Shown here: one piece after another, positions 22,442 through 35,589 of the stretch | Position numbering within the stretch: the first letter of the stretch is position 1 | Layout of the letters: each line of letters starts with the position of its first letter | Source of the DNA: Vesta saturnalis | Lineage: Eukaryota > Arthropoda > Insecta > Coleoptera > Lampyridae | Direction of reading: 5' to 3' | DNA length: 64,000 nt | Assembly (NCBI GenBank): GCA_036346205.1 | Contig: JARFJB010000987.1 | Coordinates: 2,243,501 to 2,307,500, forward strand | Notes under the pieces: generated by a model | Told to the model about the DNA's origin: nothing | The model's database searches: none | The model's input: only the letters and a program-made list of their open reading frames with translations | Translations under genes and position numbers: made by a program

Positions 22442-22627
22442 CTTCCGAAATCAACTAAAAATTCGGACGGACTGCACCAATAGAACTAACGGTTTGAACT
22501 GACGCTTATGAACGAATTTTAGGAAGGTGCCTAGAAGGGGAACTCCAGGCGTGGCTTCAAAAAAATTTTAGTGCAAAATATTTACTTCGTCCGTCGCAGG
22601 GACCGATAGCGACTAATGAAGGGTTAA
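22442..22627 (-). mobile_element. 5' end of the piggyBac element with TTAA site
   Basis: Read leftward, TTAA (22624-22627) is followed by CCCTTCATTAGTCGCTATCG, the layout of piggyBac ends (TTAA target then CCC). This stretch would join 12991-13011 across the gypsy insertion and is then the 5' leader of the transposase at 12990. The 3' end was not found. Confidence 0.55.
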
Positions 22628-25260
22628 ATTATTCTATCTGATACTATAAGTCTGAGTTTATTAAGTTGGTCTAAACAACTATGCTTTGTTTATAAAATAT
22701 GTGCACTTTACTCTGGGGGCCCTTCATGTTTTTTGAAACTATATACCTACTAGCGTTAAAATAAGCATCATTAGCTCGATAGACCTTAATTTTTAAACAA
22801 ACAGGAACTTTTCTAAAGAATGAATTTTTCGTACGATTTCGCATCCTCAATTAGCTACTTGGTTTCTCGGTTATTTTCAATTACCTGAGGATCTCTTCTA
22901 GTTCTGTTTTTAGGGTTTTTCTCCACTTTTGTTTCTTTTCTTTAACTTTTTCTTATGTTTCAATATTCCACCAGTTACTTTTCTTCGTATGTATATTATT
23001 TGTTTTTAATATTCCACTGTTTTCTATGCTGCCACTATTATATATTTTTTAATTGTTTCCCACTCATTTTCCGTTCCTGTTTTAATCTTTTCTTTGGTTT
23101 TCTTAGCCGTGTTCGTAGTTTTTTTACGACATGTTATCTTTATTTGTTCTTTATTTTATAGCTCTTGATTTTTTTCTCTTCTTGCTTTTTTTCCTCTTCA
23201 TAACCTCCATTTGTATGAAGTAGTGGTCGCTCCTAATTTCTGCTTGTCTTTACACTGTTAGGTCGTTGATCATCTTCCAGTTCTCTTGACATCGTATAAA
23301 ATAGCCGATGATTGGATTTTTACGTCCTGGTGTGCTCTTCTCTTGTAAATTTATATATACATACTCTTGCAACCTGCGTTCGTTTACTTTAATTAAAGTT
23401 TACTTTAATTTGCCTCGGTCTAGCTCAACCGGTTTTTAAATTTTATAAAAAAAAGGGGAGTTGTTCGTTGTTAATGGGGTTGGTCACTATTACCAGGTTC
23501 ATCCATACTGAGAAATATACTTGTAAGGGTTTTAGACGTATATTATTGCTATTGGATTTATAAAATCTAAATATTTATACTTAATATTACTACAGCTAAC
23601 ATAAAAACGATAATAAAAAAAAATGTGCATCAGGTAAAATAAACACAAATATCAGGAAGTACCTCTCTCAGGATGTCGAGAGTTGGTCCAGGATTCTTAC
23701 GATATATCAAGATTTTATTTTATATTAAAAATAAAATTAAAATTTTAAACGCCGAACCTGATGGGTATCTGACAGCAGCAAAATTTTATATAGTTATTAT
23801 AACTGTGTTTATAATAGTGGGCTAGGTTATGCGGTGATTAGATACATCTCTCTACCTGCTTTTACGGTTAACAGAAAATCAATACTTTTAAAGGGGGCAT
23901 TTATATACCTCTAACTTCTATGAACGTGAATTTTAAAGAAACTAAATAATATTTACAGGGTTTTTATTGCCTAACTATCTATTTACAGTAGGTTATTAAT
24001 TACGGTGAAGTAATATCTTTTTAATTACTCTTAGTAATTAATGGAAGTTTTAGTAAAATAGAATTGGAGGTCTTTACAAGTTATTAAACTCTTTGGAATT
24101 GAAAATGAATACTTCCGTATTGTATTCTGGCTGCGGGCACGCTTAAGGCGGTGGTCGCTTAGTAGCTCCTTGCGCTTCTGGTTTCGACAATGCCAATAGC
24201 AGCTACCTGTGGTGGTTCTAACTCGGGGCCGGTTTCAATAATAACAATGGTAACGTATTTAAACCTTCCGGAACGATTTAGTTTAAAGATCTTCATGAAC
24301 AGGATAAACTAAACGTTTTACAGGTACGGTAGACTTAAAGGAGAAACCTTGCTTCAAGTCTGGGTTATCGCGATAAGCGATCAGGATCGGATGCAGGTTT
24401 AGGACCATTAAGAAGTAAAGCTTTCTCTTAGTCTGGGAACGGCGTAAGACCTTTAAACCTTCGGGATCTTTCTATATTCAGCGCTGTTAAATAAACAGGC
24501 TGACGGCATTTGATAAATATGTTAAACCAGGATGTTGCTATCCTTTGATATCTCACGGTAAGTAAGCGGGTAGGAAAGCGGTTTATTACGTTTAGCGAGA
24601 TTACAAATTAATACTCACTGTTACGTACTGAGTTCGTAATTTACGAAAATTGGTGACCGAAATATGGTCTAATTACGGACGGCTTGTTTCTTTCAATCTG
24701 TCGGCTTTCTGCACTTCGGTTTTTAATTATTTTGCCTAGTGTAGGCGTGTTTGTGTGAGGCGGTGTGTAGGTGGAGCATCAATTGCAATAATCTGGGCAA
24801 ATACTCGTTGCGCTATTTAATTGATATACCCCGGAGATTGGCAGAATTTAGGCGAGAACCTATCTATACAATGGAGTAAGTAAAAGACTACATCGGGTGT
24901 TTTGCCCGACGTGAAGTGTGGTGTTGTATGTTTAACCTACATGCAGGTGACCGCAAATTGAGGCAGTAATAAACCATGGTGGATAAGATAAGTTCAGGTT
25001 GGCAGTGTCGAGTCAAATATTGGGCAGACACGGTCGGTTTGGGCTTTTGAAAGAGACCCAGCGGAAAGAGAGCGTCTGTAGCGCGCCTCGCGGTTTTATT
25101 TAGAATCCGTCGGGGCGGAAACGGCTTCTGGACGGGCTTCTAATACCGTGCTTGGTGGATAGACTGGCGGGGACTCTGACGTAACAAAACTCTTGACGTT
25201 TTTGAAATTCATGTCGGAGGAGATATAAATTCATTATTTGATGATTTGTGTAAATTTTAA
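22628..25260. other. No gene recognised; possible LTR-like block at 23446-24660
   Basis: No credible reading frame. 23448-23462 is an A/G tract (AAAAAAAAGGGGAG) followed by TGTTCGTTGTT, and TTGGTGACCG at about 24652 resembles a BEL/Pao-type primer-binding site. The part from 24100 is GC-richer than its surroundings. Unproven. Confidence 0.25.
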
Positions 25261-25261
25261 T

Positions 25262-27945
25262 TTTTTTTTTTTAATTGTGGACCTGGACAGGCTAAATTTG
25301 GCCTATCGTGCTAAAGCACTCAGGAACACTTAGGAGGATGGATAGAGGGATAATGAATTGCCAATAGATGCCTATGAACAGCAACCTTAAATTTTCTCAT
25401 ATAATAAGTGAGAGGAAAACAGGAACTAGGGAGATTATTCCAGAGTTTAGAAGCCGTGTAGAAATATGTGGATTGCGCCCGTTTGGTACAACAAGTGGAG
25501 ATTTGTACTGCATACTGATGATGTGAATGAGCGAACCGAGTGTTTCTCGCAAAGATAGCCCGAGATGGTATCAAAGAATATAATTCAGGATCACAATAGC
25601 CGTTGTAATAACGATAATACAAAGAAAGAACTGAAACCATCCTTCTATGCTCAAGGGACTGTATGTGAGAAGTTAAGGACGGGTCATTTATAAGCATAAT
25701 CGCTCTCTTTTGAATATGATCAACGATATCGAGAGCGTATTGGGGAGCACTAACCCAGAGGTGAGAATTATATTCCAGATGAGGCCGAATTTGGGCCTTA
25801 TACAGCAGAAGGAGTTGTCGAGAGGTAAAATACTGCTTAGATCTGTACAAAAAGCCTATTTTACGAGCAGTTGTTTTGGTAGCTGACAGAAGATGGTCAA
25901 CCTATGAGAGATTTGAAGATACAGTCATACCCAACAGAGTAATAGAGTCTGAAAACTTAATAACTGAGCCATTCATACTTACGACAGGAAATGATCGATC
26001 TTTTTTGGGTGACATAAGGCAACACTGAGTTTTGTTAGGATTAAATTTAACTAGATTATTGCTTCCCCATTCGAGAATACGTTGAATGTCTTTGTTGATT
26101 GAATTTGCCATTTCAGCTTTAATTTCTTGATTTGACATAGAAGGTGGATTATCACTATGAGTAGACTGAGATGAACTACAGTGAAGAGTGCTATCGTCAG
26201 CAAAGCAATGGATGGGGTTAGTTGTTGAAGAAATAAGGTCATTTATGTACAGCAGAAAAAGTGTAGGCGCTATAACGGATCCCTGTGGTACGCCCGCGTT
26301 AATGCTAACTTCTTTTGAAAAAAAGCCATCAACTACGACACGTATTCGTCTTTTATCAAGGAAACTAGAAACCCAGTTGATGAACGTATCATTTAACCCA
26401 AACAAGGTGAGTTTGGCAAGTAAACACTTATGCCAAACTTGGTCAAATGCCTTTGAGATATCTAAAGCGACTACAACTGTTTAACCGTACTGCTCTACTG
26501 TATTGTTCCAAACTTGGGTCACATATGAAAGAAGATCACCTGTTGAACGACTTTACCTAAACCCATATTGGTGGTCACTAAGGAGTTTGTTAGTTTTAAG
26601 GAACGTGAGCATTTGCTGATTGATGGCCTTTTCCATGATTTTAGACAAAATGGAAGTGATGGCAATTGGTCGGTAGTTTGAGGGATCGGTCTTATCGCCT
26701 TTTTTGGGAATAGGTTGAACATTTGCTAACTTCCATGATGAAGGGAATTCCCCAAAAGACATAGAGATCGTATAGAGCTTAGATACGACTGGTACTAGTT
26801 CGGGGGAACATTTCTTTAAGACAATAGCTGGGATACCGTCTGGGCCAGTCGCCTTATTGAGATCAAGCCTACTGATGATCGATTCCAAGAGCTTGTACCG
26901 AAAATGAATTGGTTTCATAGCGTATGAAGAAGAGTTGACTAGGGGCAAATCTGCCTAAAGGAGATGTAGCTAGTTCATTGCATTTTCGTTGTTCGAACAA
27001 CTTTTTAGTTTTAGTGATGACACTTTTGCAGATATTTCTAGCACCAACGTATTCTACATTACTGTCGACCGATTTATTAGATTTCCATTTAACGTAATAT
27101 TTATTTTTTAAAGTTATTGCATCAGCACAAGCCTTATTGAACCAGGGTTGGGAACGTGAATGACCTATACGGTACTGTTTTTTGGGAATGTATAACTCCA
27201 TTCCCATGAGGATGACTTCTGATACTGAACGAGCGATGTCCGAAGAAGAGGATGACTTAAAACAATATTCACGCCATGGAAAGGTTGCAAAGAAATCCCG
27301 TAAATCAGTCCATCGAGCTGACTTAAAACACCACAAGGTTCTATCGGTTTTGCGAACAACAGTGGACTTAGGTACAGTAGAAATGATTTCTATTAGACAA
27401 TGGTCGGAAAGACCTAAAGGCGAAAGAACGGAAGTTTTATAAACAAGAGGGTTTGATGTAAGAAAGAGATCTAGAAGATGAGGAGTATGGTTAGGGTTAT
27501 CAGGGATTCTTGTGGGTTCAGAAATCATTTGTGTGAGATCACATGAAATAGCAAATGTTTCTGCACTATGACCAGCAGGATTTGTAGTAGATGAAAACTG
27601 AAGCCAATTAGAGTTATGAACATTGAAATTGCCTACAATTGAGATATCACAAGATGGAAACTTAGACAGGAGATAGTCAACTTTCATACTAAGGTAATCG
27701 AAGAAGTCTTTGAAGTTACTGTCATTAGGGGACCTATAAATGCAACAGTAGAATTTCACAAAGTTAGGACCAGAATGTTTAAACCAAATCACGTCAAAAT
27801 TTTTATTTTCTAAGGAAGAAACCCTCTTGCACGCAATTCTGTCCTTGATGTAGGCACATACGCCTCCTTTGTATCGAAAGTTAGAGTGAAGGTGGTATTG
27901 AGGAAATTGCAAGTCGGGTGACTCGGAGCTTTCAGAGGCGAATTA
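25262..27945 (-). mobile_element. LINE-A copy 1 (5'-truncated non-LTR retrotransposon)
   Basis: Reading leftward: endonuclease (YKGGVCAYIKDRI, VGNFNVHNSNW, LDLFLTSNP, LSDHCLIEI) at 27300-27912, linker, RT (LNKATGPDGIPAIVL, NYRPIAITSILSKIMEK, GVPQGSVIAPTLFLLY, CFADDSTLH) at 25900-26950, and C-terminal domain at 25320-25850. The 3' end is GTGTTCC..GTCCACAATT plus an A tail at 25262-25275 (complement). About 170 bp are missing near 26946 relative to copy 2, and several shifts break the frame. Belongs to the APE-type (Jockey/CR1/R1-like) LINEs. Confidence 0.88.
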
Positions 27946-28015
27946 AACAGGACAATTAGCAAATAATTAATTCAAAAAAATTCTTTACACTCTTGTATGA
28001 AAATTTGACAGCCGT

Positions 28016-28620
28016 TTGATACGCATAGGTCTATCAGTCATGTTACATTGTCATTTCTCACTTGTTCACTTTTCTCCAGATATCTTTGGATGTTTCTCTT
28101 TGATTCATATCTCCCATGATTATAGTTTTTCTGTTCTCATATCTATTTCTGTCTGTAGTATGTTGAGGAGTTCTTCATTGTTTTCCTTTTTTGCACTGTC
28201 GTGTGGTCCATAAGTTACTGTTATGGTTCCGTATTCTTTTTCGTGTTATTTCGCTTCTATGGCTAACATTCTTTAGTTTATGTATTTTCTGGTCTTATTA
28301 GTTCTACGCCGTTTTCCCTTGTTTCTATACATGACCAAAATAGTGTGTATCCATCTATTTGTTTTTATATACGTTTACATTTCTTTTTAGTTTCTATTAT
28401 TCCTAAATAATTCAGTTGTTGTAATCTTGATTTCCTTGATTAGTTCATTTTCTTTGCCGTTTAATCGTCTGATATTCCACGTTCCTATTTTTATTATATT
28501 TTTCTTTTTTTGTGTTTTATTTTCATGTTCGCCTTCACGCCAGGCCGTTATCGGAATATTTGTTTTTGGTTCTATTAGTTTTTTGTTTGCTCTTTTAGTT
28601 TTTGTTCGTTTCCATTCCAA
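28016..28620 (-). pseudogene. LINE endonuclease fragment (RTE-like)
   Basis: IIKIGTWNIRRLNGKENEL (about 28435-28500) is the opening of an APE endonuclease; further on YTLFWSCIETRENG and ITVTYGPHDSAKKENNEELL, IIMGDMNQR are read in other frames toward 28080. The rest of the element is absent. It resembles the class often mislabelled craniofacial development protein 2-like. Confidence 0.65.
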
Positions 28621-28733
28621 ATTGGACTCGGTTTATTTTCGCTTCCATATTCAACGGTTTTTCCATTCATTGCTTACTACTTATCTCAGTTTGATCGTGT
28701 TCTATATAGATAGGGTTCCTATTTCTGACCCTA

Positions 28734-29262
28734 CCCTAATAGTTGACACTTTCTTAAAAAAAATCAAAAATAAATTCAAAAGTCTTGTGGCAACGCTAAA
28801 TGCGTTAAATGGTTCATTGGAACTATTTGAGTACTTTCGTTGGCAACACTGGTTGTTTTCATTCACATGTCATAAATGTCAAATCTGTTTCTAGTGTGCA
28901 TTTCACTTTTCACATTTCAGTGGCTTTTTGCTACCGCAAGTGCTTTACGGCGGAAAATCGATATTTTTGTGTGTGCTACCGGAAATAAAACTCTGGGATA
29001 AGTTGCATGTTTTCTTATTGTCATATAGGATATAAAGAAAACGAAAAATCATTTTCATTAAATTGGATTTTAAAAGAGGAGTGTCAGCTATAGGATCATA
29101 ACAAGAAATCCAATAGCTGACAATAGGGTTAGGTACTATTGTGGTTTCATTTTTTTTTTTGTAATATAAATCAAAGTATTAAAATTAACCGTTTTATTAC
29201 TTATTTCATTAGTTGTCTTTTTAGAATTCGTCAAAATTAGCATCCGATCCAATAGTTGACAC
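28734..29262. repeat. Recurring TCCAATAGYTGACA motif upstream of pogo-3
   Basis: CCCTAATAGTTGACACT at 28734, TGTCAGCTATAGGAT (inverted) at 29082, ATCCAATAGCTGACA at 29108 and ATCCAATAGTTGACAC at 29247. Probably terminal or subterminal repeats of the pogo-3 element. Confidence 0.55.
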
Positions 29263-29493
29263 CCCTGTCAGGTACTAGTTCCTGCAGAGTCAGGTATTCG
29301 TTAGGCATATATGGAAGCAAATTTACTGTAATTTTTCTGTTGATTATTACCTTCCTTATATTTTTTGTCACTCATAATCTATAATTCAATGGTCAAATTT
29401 AATTTTCAAGCAGAAAAACTGTTAAACAAACTTTTCAACAAAAGCTAATTTTCAGTAAGTAGTAAAATATTTTTTCTCTGTTCCTGTAGCTGT

Positions 29494-31060
29494 AATGGCT
29501 ACTACCAAAAACAAAAAAAGATTCTGCAGAAAATCCCAAAAATGCTCTTTACATGAAATAGAAAGAGGAATGCCGACTTCAACAGCAAGCAGAACATTTG
29601 GAACTCCAAAAACTACCACTTTTATACAAGAAAAGCGGAAAATACCCTAGGGAATGCAGAAAAGGACCATCAAGAAATCTGACTACATTTGAAGAAGAAT
29701 CGTTGGTAAAATGACTTTTCCATATAGCTTTCCAGATACCAAACTGCAAGTAATCGAGTTGAAATATTGTTCAAACAAAACAAAAGAAAAAACAGTTTTG
29801 CTCATGGTAGACCTGGCAAAAAAATGGTATGCTTCCTTCATAAAAAGGCATCCGGAAGTGAGCCATAGGGTAACTCAAAAATTTTCCATTCGGAAGAGTA
29901 GCCGTAAAGGAGCAAGAACTTTGCTATTGGTTTCAACAAGTTAAGTCCTATTTGGAAGAAAATGATTACCTCTCGACCAATGTGGGTCTTCAATGTATAA
30001 GCGAATTCCTCCTAATATTTCAAATGGGATACCTGAAGGATGGGCAATAGAAAAGAGTAGGTGGATGACTGGTTAGCCCTTCTTTGAATATATTGGCAAT
30101 GTTTTTTTTACCTTGGTTGAAAGAGAACAATATTAAATTGCCAATAGCATTGTTCGTTGATGGCCACTTCAGTCACTTAGCTCTTCCATTAAGTAATGTA
30201 TGTTCAGAAATGGAATAATTTGGATTTCTTTGTGCCCCAATTCAACACATATTACTCAGCCCCTGGACGTTGCGGTTTGTCGAACCTTAAATAGTGTTTG
30301 GAGGGAAGAAGTACAACGATGGAGAATTAATCACAGTGAATCTAAAATTAAAAAAAATGATTTAGCTTCCGTTTTGAATGAAACAATATCAACCCCTGTC
30401 GCACCACAAGTGTTTACTAATTTAATCCAGACGCCATTAAGTGTGAGAAATATTTTAAAGATGGATAAGTTTCTAGACCTGCTTTGGAGACGCTTGATCC
30501 CAGAGATAATTGCAACCTAATCTATTTGGAAAGGTTTATAAACAAAGAAACACTGGAATCTTTTGAAAATAATATTGACAGCCAAAAGCAACATGTAGAG
30601 AATGACGAGGATGACGATGTAGATAATGACGTTGATGAAGATGTTGTAGAGGATGGCGCTTTTATGGACCACGTTACAGCTGAACATCAAGAAGATACTG
30701 TGCCTAAAGATGGTCCCACATCTTTCACATCCACAGTTGGTAATGAATATGGCACAGAAGATATTGTGACTGAATATGGAGTTACTTTGAAGGAAAATGT
30801 CATAGAAAAAATATCGTTACTGAAAATGATCCCAAACCTTCCACATCTGGAATTCATTTGAATAAAGAGGCATCACTCTTAAAGAAATATCCTCTGTCAA
30901 ACCTTCTGCTTGTGCAATTGATTTGGATGAAGGTAGCACTCCTCTTAAAGATGTACCAACCCCATTTAAAACATTTCATTATCCCTCTATCCGTCCTCCT
31001 AAGTGTTCCTGAGTGCTTTAGCACGATAGGCCAAATTTAGTCTGTTCAGGTCCACAATCA
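29494..31060 (+). pseudogene. pogo-3 transposase
   Basis: From ATG 29494: ATTKNKKRFCRKSQKC and a helix-turn-helix remnant, CENP-B-type segment WYASFIKRHPEVSHR (about 29820-29870), DDE domain with IALFVDGHFSHLAL (second Asp, about 30157), CPNSTHITQPLDVAV (third Asp, about 30265), RTLNSVWREEVQRW, then an Asp/Glu-rich tail (30590-30660). Frames shift several times. A LINE-A 3' scrap interrupts it after KDVPTPFKTF; basic residues and YEGEYYPGVV resume at 31075-31430. Not functional. Confidence 0.8.
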
Positions 31061-31073
31061 TAAAAAAAATGCC
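30972..31073 (+). mobile_element. LINE-A copy 3, 3' scrap of about 100 bp
   Basis: Starts TCATTATCCCTCTATCC and contains GTGTTCCTGAGTGCTTTAGC and TCTGTTCAGGTCCACAATCA plus an A8 tail, nearly identical to the 3' ends of the copies at 25262 and 39960. Extreme 5' truncation, typical of target-primed reverse transcription. It sits inside pogo-3. Confidence 0.92.
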
Positions 31074-31074
31074 T

Positions 31075-31480
31075 CTTTTGGCCAAATGCACAAACTAATA
31101 AAGAAAAGAAAAGAAAATCAAAAGAAAAATTGCCAGCAGTAGCAAACTCAGAGTTATGTAAGCAGTAACAACAAAAGAATGACAACTTAAATAGGAACAG
31201 GAAAAAGCTAAACAAGAGCGCAAATTGAAAGGGGAAGCAAAACAAAAAATATCTAAAATAAAAAAAAAGCAAGTCAAAAGAAAAATAATCTCATCATACT
31301 CATCGTCTGAACAACACCTTTATTACCAACCTCAACCGCTAAGGCCAAAAATAAATTCCAAATCATCTCAGAGGTGAGGAATCTGTGATTACGAGGGGGA
31401 ATATTATCCTGGAGTCGTAAAAGCACTAACGGTGTCACCCTGTGGGTAAATTTTAAGGGATCACCCAGTAGATAAGTTGG
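31075..31480 (+). pseudogene. pogo-3 transposase C-terminal part
   Basis: KNASFGQMHKLIKKRKE and a Lys-rich stretch, SSYSSSEQHL, then ICDYEGEYYPGVVKALTVSPCG, the same C-terminal box seen in pogo-2. Joined to 29494-30970 across the LINE-A scrap. Confidence 0.6.
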
Positions 31481-33550
31481 TTTTGTTCAAATTTTTTTAA
31501 TTTCGAGTTAAAAGAGTAAATTTTTACGAGTTTTCATTTGATTACCTTTTTTTTTGTTTGGAGATATTTATGAATGGAAATTTTGATTTGTCGAATCACG
31601 TTTCATTCACAGGTGACAATTAGAGTATTGTTAGATTAGTTTTTGTTAGAATAAATGTTCTCGTTATTTTTTATATTAGTGTATTTGTAAATAGGGATAG
31701 TTTTGTAGAAATAAATTTCGTATTTTAATTTGGTTAAATCAAGTTGGGATTGCGTCATATAAAAAATTTTAATGAAAAAACGTATTCAGGTATTACACTG
31801 TAAGGTACATCTTTTGCAAATGTTCTAGTTAGCCGCCAGATAGGCCCCGTTCCGATTGATAACAGTTAAAATATCAAATTTCTCGGATAAGATTTCGAGT
31901 AGAAACAGGCTTACTGACCAAGCAATCTCTCCCGACGTTTTTCGAATTTAGGCTTCGTGTATGCGTAGAGTGGTATATTTAAGTTTTTTGGGCAAATTAG
32001 AGTGGAGGTGGTTGAAAAACCCATGTGGAGGATAATGAATAATTATAGTCAGTCTAGTTAGAAATATAGTACTAGACTCACGTGTTGTTTGTTTACGGTT
32101 AGCGCAATATCCGCAAAATGGGTAGTTAAATAGAAATTGGAAAGAGTTACGCAGACTTGAGGTTGTATCGAGTTATCGTGGAGAAAATGATCTCCGTTTC
32201 GAATAAAAGGGATAATATATTGGCTCACCACATCCTAAGTTATTCTTTTGGTTATATATCGTTTGTCACACTGACATATTTGGACGTAGAAGTGGTTTTC
32301 GTGTTTTTTATGAAATGCTTAGACTTGTTCTATGGACCTGCTGTTTCGTAATTTGTGTTTTTTTGCGGATTAAAGTAACAAGTTCCTCTTTAAAATGATA
32401 ACTTTTGGGTATACAGCCGACGTCAAACAAACTACAAACTGCTGTAAATAAATGTATGGAATCGAAGATTCACGATTTAAGTTATGCGGGAAGAAGCTAG
32501 TGTAGTATCAATCCCGATCACATTTACGTCGTCGTCGAGGCCATCTCTAGGTACCAAAGATGCTTGTATAACAAATTTAAGGTAAATTCATTTGTGCATT
32601 TTGTTTTGCTGTGGATGACAAATTTTAATGAATTCTGGTGTTTTTTTTGTGTTATATGTGAACGTTTGAATACACTGCCTTTTTGCAATTAATGCATGCG
32701 TACTCATACGTTTTAAGAATTTTAAATTTATCTGAATGTTTTTTTTTAATTATGATCTTGACGAATTGTATCAAAATTACATGTTGTTATGCATTACCAG
32801 AGAACGCCGCTTATTGGTTATAATGTTTGTTATTTTGGGCTTTTTATTTCAAACTTACAATAATTTTAGTAAGGCCATACTGACACCAGCTGGTTTCGCA
32901 AATTTTTAAGTAAACTAGATTTGTTTTTTATTTAGATCATGAAATAACGTCAAGTTGTTATGTTGGAAGTAAAGTAACTACATTTGAAAGATATCATTGG
33001 TTATTGAAATTTTAACGTAACTTTAAAGGTTCAATGCAATATTTAGGTTTCTTCAATTTGAGCATATTTTTTACCGGGTGGATGGAGATAATTGCGAATG
33101 GTGGTAAAATAATTAGTGATTTTCCTGAAGAATAATTATATTGCAGTGTAGATTTATTAAGAAATTTTAAATCATAACGTAACGTAAATTTATGAAATAC
33201 TGACCCGACCAGCTGTTTGTATTTTTTATGCATATGAGAGTAGGGCGATAAGTCGCCCTCTTTTGAAACATTTTTATAGGTATCGACCTACCGATTATAG
33301 ACATCTTTGCTGATGCCTGATTTGCCAAAAGGTAAGCAGTTTGTTATTTGTTTGAAGACGAATTTAGGTATTGTTTCCCGTTATCGATGTTTGATAAATT
33401 TTAGAATTTCATAGGTTTTTTTTAATCGCGTTTGTTTAGTTTTGTGGTGACGTATTTTTCATGTTAATTTGTAGAATTAGATTACAGTTCGATCAGTTAT
33501 TTTTGGGTTAGTTAAGCTAATAATTTTTGACGTCGGTTTATCGAAATATT
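31481..33550. other. No gene recognised
   Basis: AT-rich sequence with no convincing frame or known repeat. GAGTAGGGCGATAAGTCGCC near 33237 forms a small hairpin only. Confidence 0.4.
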
Positions 33551-33555
33551 TAGTG

Positions 33556-34440
33556 AGTGCGACAAGGCTGCGTGGTGTAACCGTGGTTGTTCAATGTATA
33601 CATGGATAAATGTGTTAGGCAAGCATGTACCGATACAAATGGTGTAATGGTTGGCGACGTAAATGTACGAGCTCTGGTATATGCAGATGACACAGTCTTA
33701 TTAAATGATAGTGCGGATGAGCTACAAACTGCTCTGAGGAAGTTTGATATAGTCTCTGAGAGCATGGACCTAAAAGTAAACGTAAAAGTGGACGAGTTGG
33801 TATATCTGGGTAGAATATTCACCGCAAAGTGCAGATGGTACAATGGATGGTGAGATTGGACGACGGGTCAATGCTGAAAGGAAAGTGATTGGAAGTATGT
33901 TGAGGATAATGAGAAGAAACGAAAGCATGGACCTAGCTGCGAAACGAGCAACCTATAATGACGTACTTGTCCCGTCAGTACTGTATTGAAGTGAGGCATG
34001 GGTATGTAGAAAAAGCACGAAAGAAAAATAAATTCCGTGGGTATGAGATTCCTGAGAAGCGCATGTGGTAAAACGAGAAGGGATAAGATGAAGAATGAGC
34101 GTATAATGAAGGAGTGTGGCGAGGAAGAGAGGATGATAGATAGGTATAAAAGTAGTACACTACGTTGGTTTGGTCACATTGAAAGAATGAATAACGCAAG
34201 ATTAACGAACAAATATGTCTGTGAGGTTAGCGGTAAGGCCGGACCTGGCAGGCCGCGTAAGACTTGGCTGAATGCAGTAGAATGTATGATAAAAGAAAGA
34301 AAAATAAGGAGTTTTAAAAATAAAAGGGCATGCCAGAGACAATGTATGAGTCTTGCGGAAGATGGGGAGGTATGAAGAAATAGGAAAGCATGGATAAAGA
34401 TTGTGAATGAAAAATAAATAAAAGACAGGCATTGTTTTGC
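33556..34440 (+). pseudogene. LINE reverse-transcriptase C-terminal fragment
   Basis: Opens with VRQGCVV-stop-PWLFNVYMD (a stop replaces the Ser of the CVxSPWLF box), then ALVYADDTVLL with the intact catalytic YADD at about 33680, ELVYLGRIFT, and a C-terminal block: MRFLRSACGKTRRDKMKNERI, TLRWFGHIERMNNARL, GRPRKTWLNAV. The 5' two-thirds are missing and frames shift near 33800 and 34030. LINE clade not assigned. Confidence 0.8.
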
Positions 34441-35570
34441 CTGTCCCGCAAGGGAATGGAGTGAAGGATCTGTCTTTTTTTAGTAATTGGTATCTTTGGG
34501 TTTCGATTTTAATAATCGTTTTTCATTTCCTCCAATAATTTCTTAAGTTTTTTTCTGTTTGTTTTCTGTCCCTTGTTCCTCCTTAGGTTCTTTTTTGGCT
34601 CGTTTGTTTTTAGGCGTTTACTTAATGCTAATATTTCTGTTTCTCACTTTTCAAACGCTTCTGGGGTTTCTCTGACCCTTTTTCTTTTTTGGGATTGTCG
34701 ATACACTATTTGATTCTTAATTTGTTGTCCACCACTTTGTTATTTTGGGATTTAGTGGTGTTACTTTACTTTTTCTCCATATATCCTTTTCCACAATAAA
34801 CTTTCGTTCAATAATATCCCTCTCCCTCTTTCTCTTGTTTTAAATACCTTTACCACTCTTGGTTTTGACCATAAAAGTTAATAACAGATAGACAGGTTCT
34901 ACTTTAGGTTTCCCGCCGTATTATGTCTAGAAATACAGTTATTTGAATAACAACTTTTAATTTATGATTTATGGAAAAAACGTAAATACTCTATACTGCT
35001 AAGGATACCCATGAAAAAAAAAGCAATACAGAATTTATAAAAACTTTGTAAATGAAAAAGGCGTTACATTCAACGATCCGCAGCTTATAACCAGTATGAA
35101 TTTCAGTAAAGTCCATCAATACATCGGGACTTGCTGTGTCAGAGTATTAGACCTGTTGAACTAGTTTGATAATGGAAAAGAATGTCATTTGTATTTTTTT
35201 GCTCCTGCCACGTCGTATATAAGTAAGGTTAGACAATCTGCAAAGAACATTATCATGCGAATTGCTGGCTGTCACAGTGCCTAAAAGTGATAGAAGAAAA
35301 ATCCCCAGAGAAAGCCAAACAGTGTATGCAGGACGTAGAGAATACACAGGTGTCTGGACCGCTAGATTCTTGCATCCACCACTACGTTTGGTTTGTTGGC
35401 GGGCTAGTACAATATGCCTACTAGAATAACGTTAAGGAAAGTACCCTGTTTTGCTAAGCCTTTAGGCAAAAGGTGGAAGGGCCCTCCTCCAAAGAAGTAA
35501 GAATCTGAAATTAATCTGAAATTCAAACTTGCTATAATCCCATACAGTGTTTGTATAAATAATACGAGGA
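34441..35570. other. No gene recognised
   Basis: T-rich then AT-rich sequence. The frames present are short and have no recognisable motif. Confidence 0.4.
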
Positions 35571-35589
35571 CTGTTCTCTTTCCAGTGAA

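Noticed and set aside
23600..24000. Possible mitochondrial rRNA insertion (GATTAGATAC-like words)
   Set aside because: The surrounding conserved insect 12S motifs are absent.
33230..33265. Hairpin GGGCGATAAGTCGCCC
   Set aside because: Short, isolated, no terminator or RNA gene context.
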